Of a DNA stretch of 64,000 bases, positions 33,593 to 41,885 are shown piece after piece. Made by a program: the position numbers and the translations under genes. Position 1 is the first letter of the stretch, and each line of letters begins with the position of its first letter. The notes below the pieces were generated by a model. The model made no database searches and was not told the origin of the DNA. It saw nothing but the letters and a program-made list of their open reading frames with translations. This DNA comes from Pseudocalidococcus sp964653145 (GTDB lineage Bacteria; Cyanobacteriota; Cyanobacteriia; Thermosynechococcales; Thermosynechococcaceae), in NCBI GenBank assembly GCA_964653145.1, contig CAZZCG010000002.1, positions 186,001 to 250,000 on the forward strand, written 5' to 3'.

Positions 33593-34759
33593 TTATATGA
33601 CTGGAGCTAAACCCAGGGTTGCTTCCGCATCTGCAAGAATCATGTCCATCAAAAGCTTTTGGGTATAGCGGCAGTGGAGGGTTTCTGTGGAACGAAAGGA
33701 GCCATTTTCCCAATACTTGTTACTGGGAGCCCCACCACCACACATATCAAAGTAATCACAGCTGGCCTGGCATGCCTGAACCCCCGCTTGGATATCTCTA
33801 TAAATGGTTTGGAATTTTGGGGTGTGGCAAACCGACTCAAAGGAATCTGTTTTGACATTTCCTAGGATAAATCGCCCATAGTCAGAACTGGTCATCCCCA
33901 GCAATTCCGGGGAATAGGTGGCAAAATCCCCATTCACATCAATATTGACCATGGCAAAGGGGGTACAGAGTTGATTCCGACCAAGGCGTTTGCTGGTGTA
34001 AAGAAATTCACTAATCCGGTCAAATTCCCGAACCTTGAGCTGGCCTTGGGTTTGCTTCGTCAGTTCCCAAAAGGTTTGCATAAACTCCCGGTAGAGGGAT
34101 TCGGTGTGATTTTCCAGGCTGGATGTGGCGTGGGCCCCCTCAATTTCCTCCAGGTTAAAGCCAATGTTGTGGATGCCCTCTTGCCAAAAAAAATCAAACA
34201 GGGCCTGGGGGTGCTGCAATGCCTCTCGGGTTAACACCGTAATCGTGTGGAAGTGAATTTGATTGGCCTGGAGGAGGCGAATTCCCCGAAGTGTTGCTTG
34301 GTGGGTTCCCAGGCCCGTGCGGGTTTGGCGATAGCGATCATGGAGAAATGCGGGCCCATCAATGCTGACCCCCACAGACAGTTGCACCTCCTTAAACAGA
34401 TCACACCAGGCCTGGGAAATCAACGTGCCATTGGTCTGGAGGGCGTGGGTAATTAAACAGTCCACCTGGGGAAACTGAGACTGAACCTGGGCAATTTTGG
34501 CAAAAGCGGCCTGATAAACGGATATTGGGACGGAAAGGGGCTCTCCAGCATGCCAACAGACGGTAAAGTGCTTTCCACAAAACCGACTACTGAGCAAATT
34601 ACGGAAAATGGGCTCAATCAAGTCGAGGTTGATGACCTGGCGGGATGTCCGGTCGGGCAGGTAGCAGTAGTGACAATCAATGTTACAAAACGGGGTTGGC
34701 TGAATAATCACCAATCGAAATGGGCCAAAGGTTGCCAATTCCGCTTCAGGGAGATGCAT
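33593..34759 (-). CDS. grrM: Radical SAM/SPASM peptide maturase, GrrM/OscB-like (cyclophane-forming)
   Basis: A 388-residue radical SAM enzyme. The SAM-cluster cysteines are in PTPFCNIDCHYCYLPDRT (Cys25, 29, 32). The GrrM-like SPASM end reads CQASCDYFDMCGGGAPSNKYWENGSF followed by TETLHCRY, binding auxiliary Fe-S clusters. HAGEPL and QTNGTLI are typical of anSME-like maturases. GrrM-type enzymes join an aromatic ring to the beta carbon of the residue two places later in a peptide, making three-residue cyclophanes (triceptides). The gene lies 67 bases after a small secreted precursor with many aromatic-X-Asp/Asn triads. I infer that it modifies that peptide. Other anSME relatives cannot be fully excluded. 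Confidence 0.82.
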   Translation of the reverse strand: MHLPEAELATFGPFRLVIIQPTPFCNIDCHYCYLPDRTSRQVINLDLIEPIFRNLLSSRFCGKHFTVCWHAGEPLSVPISVYQAAFAKIAQVQSQFPQVDCLITHALQTNGTLISQAWCDLFKEVQLSVGVSIDGPAFLHDRYRQTRTGLGTHQATLRGIRLLQANQIHFHTITVLTREALQHPQALFDFFWQEGIHNIGFNLEEIEGAHATSSLENHTESLYREFMQTFWELTKQTQGQLKVREFDRISEFLYTSKRLGRNQLCTPFAMVNIDVNGDFATYSPELLGMTSSDYGRFILGNVKTDSFESVCHTPKFQTIYRDIQAGVQACQASCDYFDMCGGGAPSNKYWENGSFRSTETLHCRYTQKLLMDMILADAEATLGLAPVI

Positions 34760-34826
34760 GTTGCCGTCACTGCTTCAATGGATATTTTTCACGGTTGACC
34801 GCCAGTTCAGGCCGACTCAGCAGGCA

Positions 34827-35117
34827 CTAATTACTGAAATCGCTCCAAATATCTTCCCAGTAGGCCCCATCATTGAAATTGATCCAAACATCTTCCCAAA
34901 GCTGGGCCAGTAAGGTTTCAGAGTTGGCTGCCGGGGTGATCGGGGTAAAGTCTTCTTTGATCGGTTCTAAGCGCTCCCGCACGGCCGCCAAGCGTTGAGT
35001 TATGGGGGAATCTGGCGGGGCCTGGGTTTTGGCTTGAGCTGGTTGGGCTGCGGCCAGGGCTAAAAGTGAGAGTAAGCTAGCTGTTCCATGGGTCACCCCT
35101 TTCGTATCCTTAGGCAT
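34827..35117 (-). CDS. Probable triceptide RiPP precursor (GrrA/OscA-like, non-Gly-rich core)
   Basis: From the ATG at 35117 the protein is 96 residues. It has a signal-peptide-like start with the hydrophobic TASLLSLLALAAA and an AQA site near residue 29. An amphipathic charged helix RLAAVRERLEPIKEDF follows. The C-terminal 23 residues hold two blocks, WEDVWINFND (74-83) and WEDIWSDFSN (87-96), separated by Gly-Ala-Tyr. Each block is three aromatic-X-Asp/Asn triads (WED, WIN, FND; WED, WSD, FSN). This is the type of site crosslinked by GrrM-like enzymes, and the maturase gene is next on the same strand. The core lacks the Gly-rich repeats typical of GrrA. A TTG four codons upstream is another possible start. 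Confidence 0.78.
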   Translation of the reverse strand: MPKDTKGVTHGTASLLSLLALAAAQPAQAKTQAPPDSPITQRLAAVRERLEPIKEDFTPITPAANSETLLAQLWEDVWINFNDGAYWEDIWSDFSN

Positions 35118-35276
35118 GGCAGGCCGCAATCCGTTCTGACTGGAAATGAATCACCCCTTACTATATATCAGATCGCCCGATAAATCAGATTGCTGCGACG
35201 CCTTGAGGGATTTGCGGTTTATGCCAAAGGACTCAGCTAAGATTCTGGAGGGTGGCTGTGTTTCGGAGGGGTGGTG

Positions 35277-35615
35277 ATGGAGGCACAAGAACAACTGCAG
35301 GAACTCAATCCTGATCTGAACCAACTCAGTCAACTGGCCCTGTCTTTAGCGGATGAGTATGACGGCGACTGCCAAAAATTACTCCAACTGCTAAGGGTTC
35401 TTGAGTATTTACATCGGCATATTCGCGACACGACCTTCCAGAATGCCTTTCCTAAAAATCGCCAGGCCCTTTATAAACTCCTACGCACCATTGAGAGTGA
35501 GCGCGGCTGGCCCTACATTCCGGTGATGCCCTTAAGGGACTTTATGGAACATCTCAGGACAGATTTGGCAGAGACCCCTGAGGGTTCGGAACTAACTTCC
35601 TCGGAAGAGAACTAA
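35277..35615 (+). CDS. Conserved hypothetical protein
   Basis: A 112-residue soluble, helical, acidic protein (MEAQEQLQELNPDLNQLSQL at the start). GGAGG at 35265-35269 supports the ATG at 35277. A middle segment LLQLLRVLEYLHRHIRDTTF and the following AFPKNRQALYKLLRTIESE are the most regular part. I do not recognise a family function. It is divergent from the RiPP precursor and shares its promoter region. Confidence 0.7.
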   Translation: MEAQEQLQELNPDLNQLSQLALSLADEYDGDCQKLLQLLRVLEYLHRHIRDTTFQNAFPKNRQALYKLLRTIESERGWPYIPVMPLRDFMEHLRTDLAETPEGSELTSSEEN

Positions 35616-35710
35616 GGAACCGGAAAAACTTAGACTAGAATTTTCCCCCAGGCCAGCAACGTGTAAAACTGGAAAAGGACGAAAATTCACCGCATCCAGG
35701 AGCAGGGGAA

Positions 35711-36136
35711 ATGAGTTTGCATCGGCTGTTGTATCTAAGTACGGCGCGCCCCGATTTAGCCTACCCAGACCTGCGGGACATCATGGCTAAGTCGGAAGTG
35801 AACAATACTCGGGATGGGATTACGGGAATTCTCTGCTTCGGTAATGATCGCTTCGTCCAGGCCTTGGAAGGACACCGAAAAATGATCAGCGAAACCTATG
35901 CCCGGATTTTGAATGATCCCCGCCATACCGATCCAGAATTGGTGGCCTTCAATCCGATTGATTGTCGGGCTTTTACAAAGTGGTCAATGCGTTTAATTCA
36001 GTGGGATATCAATGAGCCCGCCGCCATTCGCGACATTCGGATGAAATATTGCTCCAGTGCCCTTTTTGATCCCTCAACCATGAACGCTCAGCAATGCCTC
36101 AGTTTGCTTATGGATATGCATGCCCTCCAAGGCTGA
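35711..36136 (+). CDS. pixD: BLUF-domain blue-light photoreceptor (PixD-like)
   Basis: Flavin-binding blue-light sensor of 141 residues, which is the BLUF domain plus a short two-helix cap as in Slr1694/TePixD. The key residues fall exactly at PixD numbering: Tyr8 (LLYLS), Asn31/Asn32 (NNTRDGITG), Gln50 (RFVQALEG), Trp91 and Met93 (FTKWSMRLI). In Synechocystis PixD binds the response regulator PixE and controls phototaxis. No pixE is adjacent here. Confidence 0.94.
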   Translation: MSLHRLLYLSTARPDLAYPDLRDIMAKSEVNNTRDGITGILCFGNDRFVQALEGHRKMISETYARILNDPRHTDPELVAFNPIDCRAFTKWSMRLIQWDINEPAAIRDIRMKYCSSALFDPSTMNAQQCLSLLMDMHALQG

Positions 36137-36204
36137 GGGAAAGTTAGAACTTAGGGATCAGGGCTGATGCAGGATCACTCAGGTTATTTGCAAAGGGAAA
36201 AAGT

Positions 36205-36744
36205 ATGTCATTAGCCTCCATTGCCATTCCCAGTTTACTGAAGCTACCCAACCAAACCTGGCGCACGGAATTCAAAGTTATTTTGCCGGAGTTTGTCAGT
36301 TTAACCCCGATTCAAGGCTGGCTCACGGTTCAGCACCAGGGCACCTACTTGCGGGTATCCACGGAGGCCAAAACCATTATTACCCTCCCCTGTGATCGAT
36401 GTTTGCAGCAGTTTAACCATCGCCTAACCTGTGGGGTGGAAGAATTAATCTGGTTAGAGAGTGAGGATATTGAGGACGATGGCTTTGGAAATCGTCATGA
36501 ATTAGATTTACTGGAGCGACTGCCGGCCCAGGGGGAGTTTGATTCCCAGGATTGGCTCTATCAGCAGTTGTGTTTGAGTTTGCGCCATCCGCAAATTTGT
36601 CAGGTTGATTGCCGGGGCCTGGTGGGAGCTAGCTCGGGGAAACCGGAAGCACTAGAAAACAAGACAGCAGAGCAAGCGGATTCGCAACCTTTGGATCACC
36701 GCTGGGCAAGTTTGGTGGCCTTGAAGGAAAAGCTGGAGGGATAG
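36205..36744 (+). CDS. DUF177 / YceD family protein
   Basis: A 179-residue protein of the YceD family, which in bacteria lies near rpmF and in plants is needed for 23S rRNA processing in plastids. The metal-binding-like motif is LPCDRCLQQFNHRL (CxxC), with a second Cys in HPQICQVDCRGL; the C-terminal DHRWASLVALKEKLE is typical. rpmF is not adjacent. ycf46 follows nine bases later. Confidence 0.9.
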   Translation: MSLASIAIPSLLKLPNQTWRTEFKVILPEFVSLTPIQGWLTVQHQGTYLRVSTEAKTIITLPCDRCLQQFNHRLTCGVEELIWLESEDIEDDGFGNRHELDLLERLPAQGEFDSQDWLYQQLCLSLRHPQICQVDCRGLVGASSGKPEALENKTAEQADSQPLDHRWASLVALKEKLEG

Positions 36745-36753
36745 GGGTAATCT

Positions 36754-38253
36754 ATGGGGTTTCCACAGGATTTGGATTTACTTTTACGGGCCCGATATCC
36801 TCTGATCTTTATTCCCACCGGTGAGGAAGAACGCCTTGAAACTATCCTCCAAGGCCTCCAACCCCAACGGGCTATCTATATTTGGGATTTTGTCGATGGC
36901 TACCAGGGAAATCCCAATGATGCCGGGTTTGGTAAACGGAATCCTCTCCAGGCCCTGGAATTTGTTGAAAAACTGCCCCCCACTGCCCCAGCCATCCTGG
37001 TTTTGCGGGATTTTCAACGGTTTTTAGAGGATGTCGCGATTTCTCGGAAGTTACGCAATCTTAGCCGCCGCCTCAAGTCCCAGCCCAAATCTCTGTTGAT
37101 TGTCTCAGCCAATTTAGTTATTCCCAACGAACTGGCGGATGCAATTACGGTCTTGGAGTTTCCCCTGCCCAGTCCCACCGAAATTGAAACGGAAATTAAA
37201 ACCCTCTGGCAGCAACTCCAACAACCCCTACCGGAGATGGGTCTGGATCCCCTGGTGCGGGCTTGCCAAGGCTTAACCCTCGAACGCATTCGGCGAGTTT
37301 TAGGTCAGGCCATTGCCAAACATAATTCCCTTGGCCTGGAGGATGTGGATTTAATTCTGGCGGAAAAACGGCAAATTCTCCAACAAACTCAGATCCTCGA
37401 CTATTCCCCTGCGACCGAAACTTTGGCAGACATTGGGGGCCTGGAAAATCTCAAGGATTGGCTACTTCGGCGGGGTGGGGCCTTTTCCGAACGGGCACGT
37501 CAATATGGTTTACCCTATCCTCGCGGACTTTTGCTGGCAGGCATTCAAGGTACGGGTAAATCCCTCACAGCTAAAGTCATTGCCCACCAATGGCAGCTTC
37601 CCCTGTTGCGGTTGGATGTGGGACGCCTGTTTGCCGGCCTGGTGGGGGAATCGGAATCTCGAACCCGACAAATGATCCAAATTGCCGAAGCCTTGGCCCC
37701 CTGTGTTCTCTGGATTGATGAAATTGATAAGGCCTTCATGGGGGTGGACGGTCGCGGCGATGCGGGCACCAGTAGTCGGGTGTTTGGCACGTTTATTACT
37801 TGGATGGCAGAGAAAACTTCCCCGGTGTTTGTGGTGGCCACGGCGAATAATATTCAAACCCTACCCCCTGAACTGTTGCGTAAAGGCCGGTTTGATGAGA
37901 TTTTCTTTGTGGGTCTGCCAACAACTGAAGAACGGGAGGCCATTTTCCAGGTTCACCTCCATCGCCTCCGTCCCCAAACCATCCGCCATTACGACCTAAA
38001 ACGTCTGGCCTATGAAACCCCAGATTTTTCCGGGGCCGAAATTGAGCAATGTATTATCGAGGCCATGCACATTGGCTTTAGCCAAGACCGGGATTTTTCC
38101 ACTGAGGATATTCTCACCGCCGCCAGTGAAATTGTCCCGCTTGCTCGCACGGCATCCGAACAAGTTCATCATCTCCAGGCCTGGGCTGCGGCTGGTAAAG
38201 CCAGATCCGCCTCGCGCTTTGGTTTAGGGTTGCCAAAATCCCATCCTGTCTAA
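36754..38253 (+). CDS. ycf46: AAA+ ATPase Ycf46
   Basis: Cyanobacterial and plastid AAA ATPase of 499 residues. N-terminal domain DLDLLLRARYPLIFIPTGEEERLE is followed by the AAA module: LAGIQGTGKSLTAKVIA (Walker A), CVLWIDEIDKAFMG (Walker B) and RKGRFDEIFFVGLP with the arginine finger. Ycf46 is reported to influence photosynthesis and inorganic carbon regulation in Synechocystis; the direct target is unknown. It is probably co-transcribed with the DUF177 gene. Confidence 0.94.
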   Translation: MGFPQDLDLLLRARYPLIFIPTGEEERLETILQGLQPQRAIYIWDFVDGYQGNPNDAGFGKRNPLQALEFVEKLPPTAPAILVLRDFQRFLEDVAISRKLRNLSRRLKSQPKSLLIVSANLVIPNELADAITVLEFPLPSPTEIETEIKTLWQQLQQPLPEMGLDPLVRACQGLTLERIRRVLGQAIAKHNSLGLEDVDLILAEKRQILQQTQILDYSPATETLADIGGLENLKDWLLRRGGAFSERARQYGLPYPRGLLLAGIQGTGKSLTAKVIAHQWQLPLLRLDVGRLFAGLVGESESRTRQMIQIAEALAPCVLWIDEIDKAFMGVDGRGDAGTSSRVFGTFITWMAEKTSPVFVVATANNIQTLPPELLRKGRFDEIFFVGLPTTEEREAIFQVHLHRLRPQTIRHYDLKRLAYETPDFSGAEIEQCIIEAMHIGFSQDRDFSTEDILTAASEIVPLARTASEQVHHLQAWAAAGKARSASRFGLGLPKSHPV

Positions 38254-38441
38254 TCAACCAAGGTGGTTATGGCCTGGGAATGGTGACAAAATCCGTTGAT
38301 TCGCTGACAAGTCCTAGGGCAATCTTGGCTTTTTAATTGATTCCTTTAAAATTCTTAATCGATCTACTGTATGATTCGTAGCAGTTTATCAGGCGTTAAT
38401 TTGCTACAACGAAAACTGTATCTAAAGATGCATCGGTTAGT

Positions 38442-38933
38442 ATGGTGGTCATGGTGTCCGGGGAAAAAGGTATGTCGCAAAAAGTTTTAGTGTCCTATCC
38501 CAGTAAGGTGCCTGCCCGCCCCAGTGGTTTACGGAGTTCCTCCTATCAAGTGGCTGCTAGCCTCGGGGCCAGTTTTCGTTACGCCTGGGCTGGAATTCAG
38601 TATGCCTTTACAACCCAACGCAACTTCCGCATTCACACCTGTGTTGGGGCCATTGCCATCACCCTCGGGAGTGCCCTCCACCTGCCCTTGGCGGAACTTG
38701 CGATAATTGTCGTCACCATTGGCTTAGTCATGGCCCTGGAGTTGGTCAATACAGCTCTGGAGTCGGTGGTAGATTTAACCATTGATAGCCATTACCATGA
38801 ATTAGCTAAAATTGCTAAGGACTGTGCTGCGGGTGCTGTGATGGTCAGTGCGATTATGGCGGCGGTGGTTGCGGCTTTGTTACTCTTGCCACCATTGTTT
38901 GCCCTAGTGTTTCCCGGTGGCCACTGGAGTTGA
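38442..38933 (+). CDS. dgkA: Diacylglycerol kinase (undecaprenol kinase-like) DgkA
   Basis: Small integral membrane kinase. The region AFTTQRNFRIHTCVGAIAI, then LALELVNTALESVVDL (ExVNTALE hallmark) and AKDCAAGAVMVSAIMAAVVAAL, identifies the prokaryotic DgkA family; three transmembrane helices. Members phosphorylate diacylglycerol or undecaprenol. ATGs at 38442, 38451 and 38472 are possible; GGGGA lies seven bases before the last. The length of 163 is slightly long because of the N-terminal extension. Confidence 0.9.
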   Translation: MVVMVSGEKGMSQKVLVSYPSKVPARPSGLRSSSYQVAASLGASFRYAWAGIQYAFTTQRNFRIHTCVGAIAITLGSALHLPLAELAIIVVTIGLVMALELVNTALESVVDLTIDSHYHELAKIAKDCAAGAVMVSAIMAAVVAALLLLPPLFALVFPGGHWS

Positions 38934-38971
38934 GGCTTTAAAATAGTAAGTTCTTTGTTTGGGGATGGCCT

Positions 38972-39559
38972 TTGCTTTTAGTCATTGATAACTACGATAG
39001 CTTTACCTACAACCTGGTGCAGTACCTTGGAGAATTGGGGCAAGAGTTACCGGTAGCCTCAGACATTCGGGTGTTTCGCAACGATAAAATTACCCTTGCA
39101 GAGGTTCAAGATTTAGCCCCAACGGCGATTGTCATTTCCCCAGGCCCCGGCCGTCCTGAAGATGCTGGCATTTCCCCTGAGCTGATTCAGTCCCTCGGGC
39201 CGGCTGTGCCAATGCTGGGGGTTTGCTTAGGGCATCAAGCCATTGGCTTGGTTTTTGGGGGAGAAGTTATTTCAGCACCGAGTTTAATGCACGGAAAAGT
39301 TTCCGAGATTTTCCATCGACAGCAGGGAGTTTTTGCCCATCTGGATAACCCATTTACCGCAACTCGTTACCATAGCTTAGTGATTGACCCCCAAACTTGC
39401 CCAACCGTTTTAGAAGTTACGGCTTGGACAGAGGATGGTGTGATTATGGGAGTTCAACACCGAGATTATCCCCATTTACAGGGAGTCCAGTTTCACCCGG
39501 AAAGTATTTTGACTATGGCAGGCAAAGATATTCTCCGTAATTTCCTTACATCCCTCTGA
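38972..39559 (+). CDS. Anthranilate / aminodeoxychorismate synthase glutamine amidotransferase
   Basis: Class I glutamine amidotransferase component of 195 residues (TrpG/PabA). It has LVIDNYDSFTYNLVQYLGELG, ISPGPGRPEDAGIS, the catalytic Cys in MLGVCLGHQAIG, and the His/Glu in GVQFHPESILT. It supplies ammonia to the chorismate-utilising large subunit for tryptophan or folate synthesis; in many bacteria one protein serves both. The inferred start is TTG at 38972 with GGGGA upstream. No trpE or pabB is adjacent. Confidence 0.94.
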   Translation: MLLVIDNYDSFTYNLVQYLGELGQELPVASDIRVFRNDKITLAEVQDLAPTAIVISPGPGRPEDAGISPELIQSLGPAVPMLGVCLGHQAIGLVFGGEVISAPSLMHGKVSEIFHRQQGVFAHLDNPFTATRYHSLVIDPQTCPTVLEVTAWTEDGVIMGVQHRDYPHLQGVQFHPESILTMAGKDILRNFLTSL

Positions 39560-39655
39560 CAGTTGTCCTCGATTTCTGTTTAAATCAATACACTCAAGCA
39601 CTGACAAACGCTTCAGGATTTCTATGTTTCATTCCTAAGTGAGATAGCTCGATAC

Positions 39656-39665
39656 CCAGGCCTGG
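39656..39665. repeat. Representative copy of the abundant CCAGGCCTGG palindrome
   Basis: The ten-base palindrome CCAGGCCTGG or its half GGCCTGG occurs again and again in this window, in coding and intergenic DNA. Full copies include 11496-11505, 13279-13288, 29208-29217, 46517-46526, 55538-55547 and 63866-63875. It looks like a genome-wide iterated palindrome comparable in behaviour to the cyanobacterial HIP1 element, but of different sequence. Confidence 0.7.
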
Positions 39666-39692
39666 GTTTGTAATGAGGTGGGGGATTGTTTC

Positions 39693-40334
39693 ATGGGGCA
39701 AATTTTGGAGTATTTGGCCAGCGCGGATTGGGATAGTTTTCATCGCTATACCCGGTGGATCCGTTGGAATCTGTTTTTGGCCTACATTCCGCTAGTTTTA
39801 AGTTTCTGGTTGTTTCGCAGGGAGAGAATTTTTAGACCAAGACTGCTGTGGGGACTGGGATGTCTAATTTTTTTAGCATTTTTACCGAATGCGCCCTACG
39901 TCCTGACGGATGTTATTCACTTGTTGGCGGGAATTCGGGATGGAATTACCGGCTGGTTTTTAGTTTTGGTCTTTATTCCCACCAATCTCTTGGCAATCCT
40001 CTTGGGTCTTGAGGCCTATGTTTTGTCCTTGATCAATGTGGGAAATTTAGTTCGCCAATTGGGTTATCAAGCATGGTTGCCAGTCATTGAACTGGCTTTA
40101 CATTTAATGTCTGCAGTTGGGGTTTATCTGGGCCGTTTTATTCGATTTAATAGTTGGGACTTAGCCACCCGGCCTGGGAATGTGTTTAGTACAACCCTAA
40201 ATCTTTTAACTCGGCGAGAGCCATGGGTGGTGATCCTTTTTAGTTTTTTTGTGCTCACTCTTTTGTACTGGGTCATGAAACAAGTCACCCTTGGCCTGGT
40301 TCTCCGTTGGAAATATCGTAAGGAAACTATTTAG
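39693..40334 (+). CDS. DUF1361 family membrane protein
   Basis: A multi-pass membrane protein with the DUF1361 signatures FLAFLPNAPYVLTDVIHL and YLGRFIRFNSWDLATRP. About six hydrophobic helices. Function unknown. The ATG at 39693 follows GGGGGA; a GTG at 39678 would add five residues. Confidence 0.88.
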   Translation: MGQILEYLASADWDSFHRYTRWIRWNLFLAYIPLVLSFWLFRRERIFRPRLLWGLGCLIFLAFLPNAPYVLTDVIHLLAGIRDGITGWFLVLVFIPTNLLAILLGLEAYVLSLINVGNLVRQLGYQAWLPVIELALHLMSAVGVYLGRFIRFNSWDLATRPGNVFSTTLNLLTRREPWVVILFSFFVLTLLYWVMKQVTLGLVLRWKYRKETI

Positions 40335-40387
40335 TTCCAGTAAGTAGTTTAACGTCTGCTTTTTAAGCATTTGAGAGGTTTCTAATC

Positions 40388-40963
40388 TTGTCCGTTGATA
40401 AGGTAATACTCCGAAAACATTTTTTGTCGCAACGAATGGCTTTATCCCCACGAGAATGGACTGCAAAAAGTCAACAAATTTGCGAAACTCTGGAATCATT
40501 ACCCGCCTTTAACCAGGCCAAAACTATTCTCGCCTACTCTACTCACCAAAATGAGCCAGATTTATACCCATTATTTGCCCGCCATGACAAAGTCTGGGGA
40601 TTGCCACGGTGCCAGAAAAAAGAGTTGATTTGGCATCAGTGTCACCCCATTCAGCAGGCTGAGCACATAAAACTCGATAAATTTGGGATTCTCACACCAC
40701 CCGCCACTTTTCCAAAGATTACCCCTGAAGAAGTTGATTTAATTCTGATCCCAAGCCTAGCATTAGATCGTCAAGGTTATCGTTTGGGCTATGGCGGCGG
40801 CTACTATGACCGGCTATTATCGACTTCAGATTGGCAGCATTGTCTTACAATTGGCATTGTTTTTGATTTTGCCCTTGTTGAGAAGCTTCCAACCCAGGCC
40901 TGGGATATTAAACTCAGCGCGTATTGTACTGATAAAACTGTCACTTGGATTCGCTATCGCTAA
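40388..40963 (+). CDS. 5-formyltetrahydrofolate cyclo-ligase
   Basis: Returns 5-formyl-THF to the active folate pool with ATP. It has the N-terminal LRKHFLSQRMALS and the C-terminal signature DRQGYRLGYGGGYYDRLL, with DLILIPSLALD before it. A TTG at 40388 is the start. Length of 191 residues is normal. In many bacteria this gene lies beside 6S RNA; I found no such RNA next to it. Confidence 0.94.
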   Translation: MSVDKVILRKHFLSQRMALSPREWTAKSQQICETLESLPAFNQAKTILAYSTHQNEPDLYPLFARHDKVWGLPRCQKKELIWHQCHPIQQAEHIKLDKFGILTPPATFPKITPEEVDLILIPSLALDRQGYRLGYGGGYYDRLLSTSDWQHCLTIGIVFDFALVEKLPTQAWDIKLSAYCTDKTVTWIRYR

Positions 40964-41128
40964 ATGATTTAACTCAATTTAAGTTAGTGATCATTTAATA
41001 TTCAACTGTCGAGCATCAGACTTAAGTGAGCTATGATTTCTAGTCTGTTTAATAAGTAGTCAAAACCCACGTATTCCTAAAAGTTAAAGCTTTTTAATAA
41101 TATCGCTTATTGTGAACGAGCATTGCCT

Positions 41129-41341
41129 ATGTCTATGGAACTAATCATCACTTTTGCAGCAATTTTGGTATCTTGGTTTGTCTTTACTGGCCTGGTACGA
41201 GTTCTAAAGGTTGCGGTGGGAACGGCAATTAAAGTGACCCTAATTGTCTTTCTGGTGCAAATTCTCTTTGGGATCGGCCCAGAAATACTAATTAAGCGAG
41301 TTATGGAACTGGGCGAGCAGGTTTTTTCAACACTCAAGTAG
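41129..41341 (+). CDS. Small conserved membrane protein
   Basis: A 70-residue protein (MSMELIITFAAILVSWFVF at the start) with two hydrophobic helices, the second AIKVTLIVFLVQILFGIG. The ATG at 41129 or 41135 is the likely start. It resembles short cyanobacterial membrane proteins of unknown function. Its 3' end overlaps the GNAT gene by eight bases. Confidence 0.65.
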   Translation: MSMELIITFAAILVSWFVFTGLVRVLKVAVGTAIKVTLIVFLVQILFGIGPEILIKRVMELGEQVFSTLK

Positions 41342-41831
41342 GGGAATGGGAGGTTACTGGATTTAACCTGGTACGCCAGAGGCCTGGAAACGAGTTGGGA
41401 ATTTCAATAGCTCCAGCAACATGGTGGTAAAACTCCTTTGGCCCAACCCAGCCAATAATTGCATAGCCATAGCCCTGAATTTGCATCCTGTTAAGGGTCA
41501 GCTGAGTTAAAGCCTTCCCAATACCTTGTTGGCGATATTGGGCTTCAACACCCATTGGCCCGAATAATCCTAGGGCTGCACTGTCATAACACGCGAATCC
41601 TAATAATTTCCCCGACTTAACCGCCAGTAGACAGCGTGGGGGGCGTTGATTTATCGCTATTGTCAGTTCACTTACCCAGCCTTGACTAAAATGTTCTGCT
41701 ACCCAGGCCTGGATTAGGTGGGTTTCTGCCCCCAGGGGTTGACGATAGATAATGCCTTGATTTTGATGGGTTTCAATCAAAGCCTGATCAACTTTTAAAT
41801 CGTACAACTTAACGAGCATATCCATGGGCAT
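41334..41831 (-). CDS. GNAT family N-acetyltransferase
   Basis: A 165-residue acetyltransferase-like protein. The acetyl-CoA pyrophosphate-binding motif is EAQYRQQGIGKALTQLTL (Q/RxxGxG/A), preceded by GLFGPMGV. The C-terminal GWVGPKEFYHHVAGAIEIP fits the last strands. The substrate is not predictable. Confidence 0.88.
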   Translation of the reverse strand: MPMDMLVKLYDLKVDQALIETHQNQGIIYRQPLGAETHLIQAWVAEHFSQGWVSELTIAINQRPPRCLLAVKSGKLLGFACYDSAALGLFGPMGVEAQYRQQGIGKALTQLTLNRMQIQGYGYAIIGWVGPKEFYHHVAGAIEIPNSFPGLWRTRLNPVTSHSPT

Positions 41832-41885
41832 TACCTGAATGAAAAACCCTAGACGTTTAGTTTGTTGCTTAGGTTTTGACTCTGT

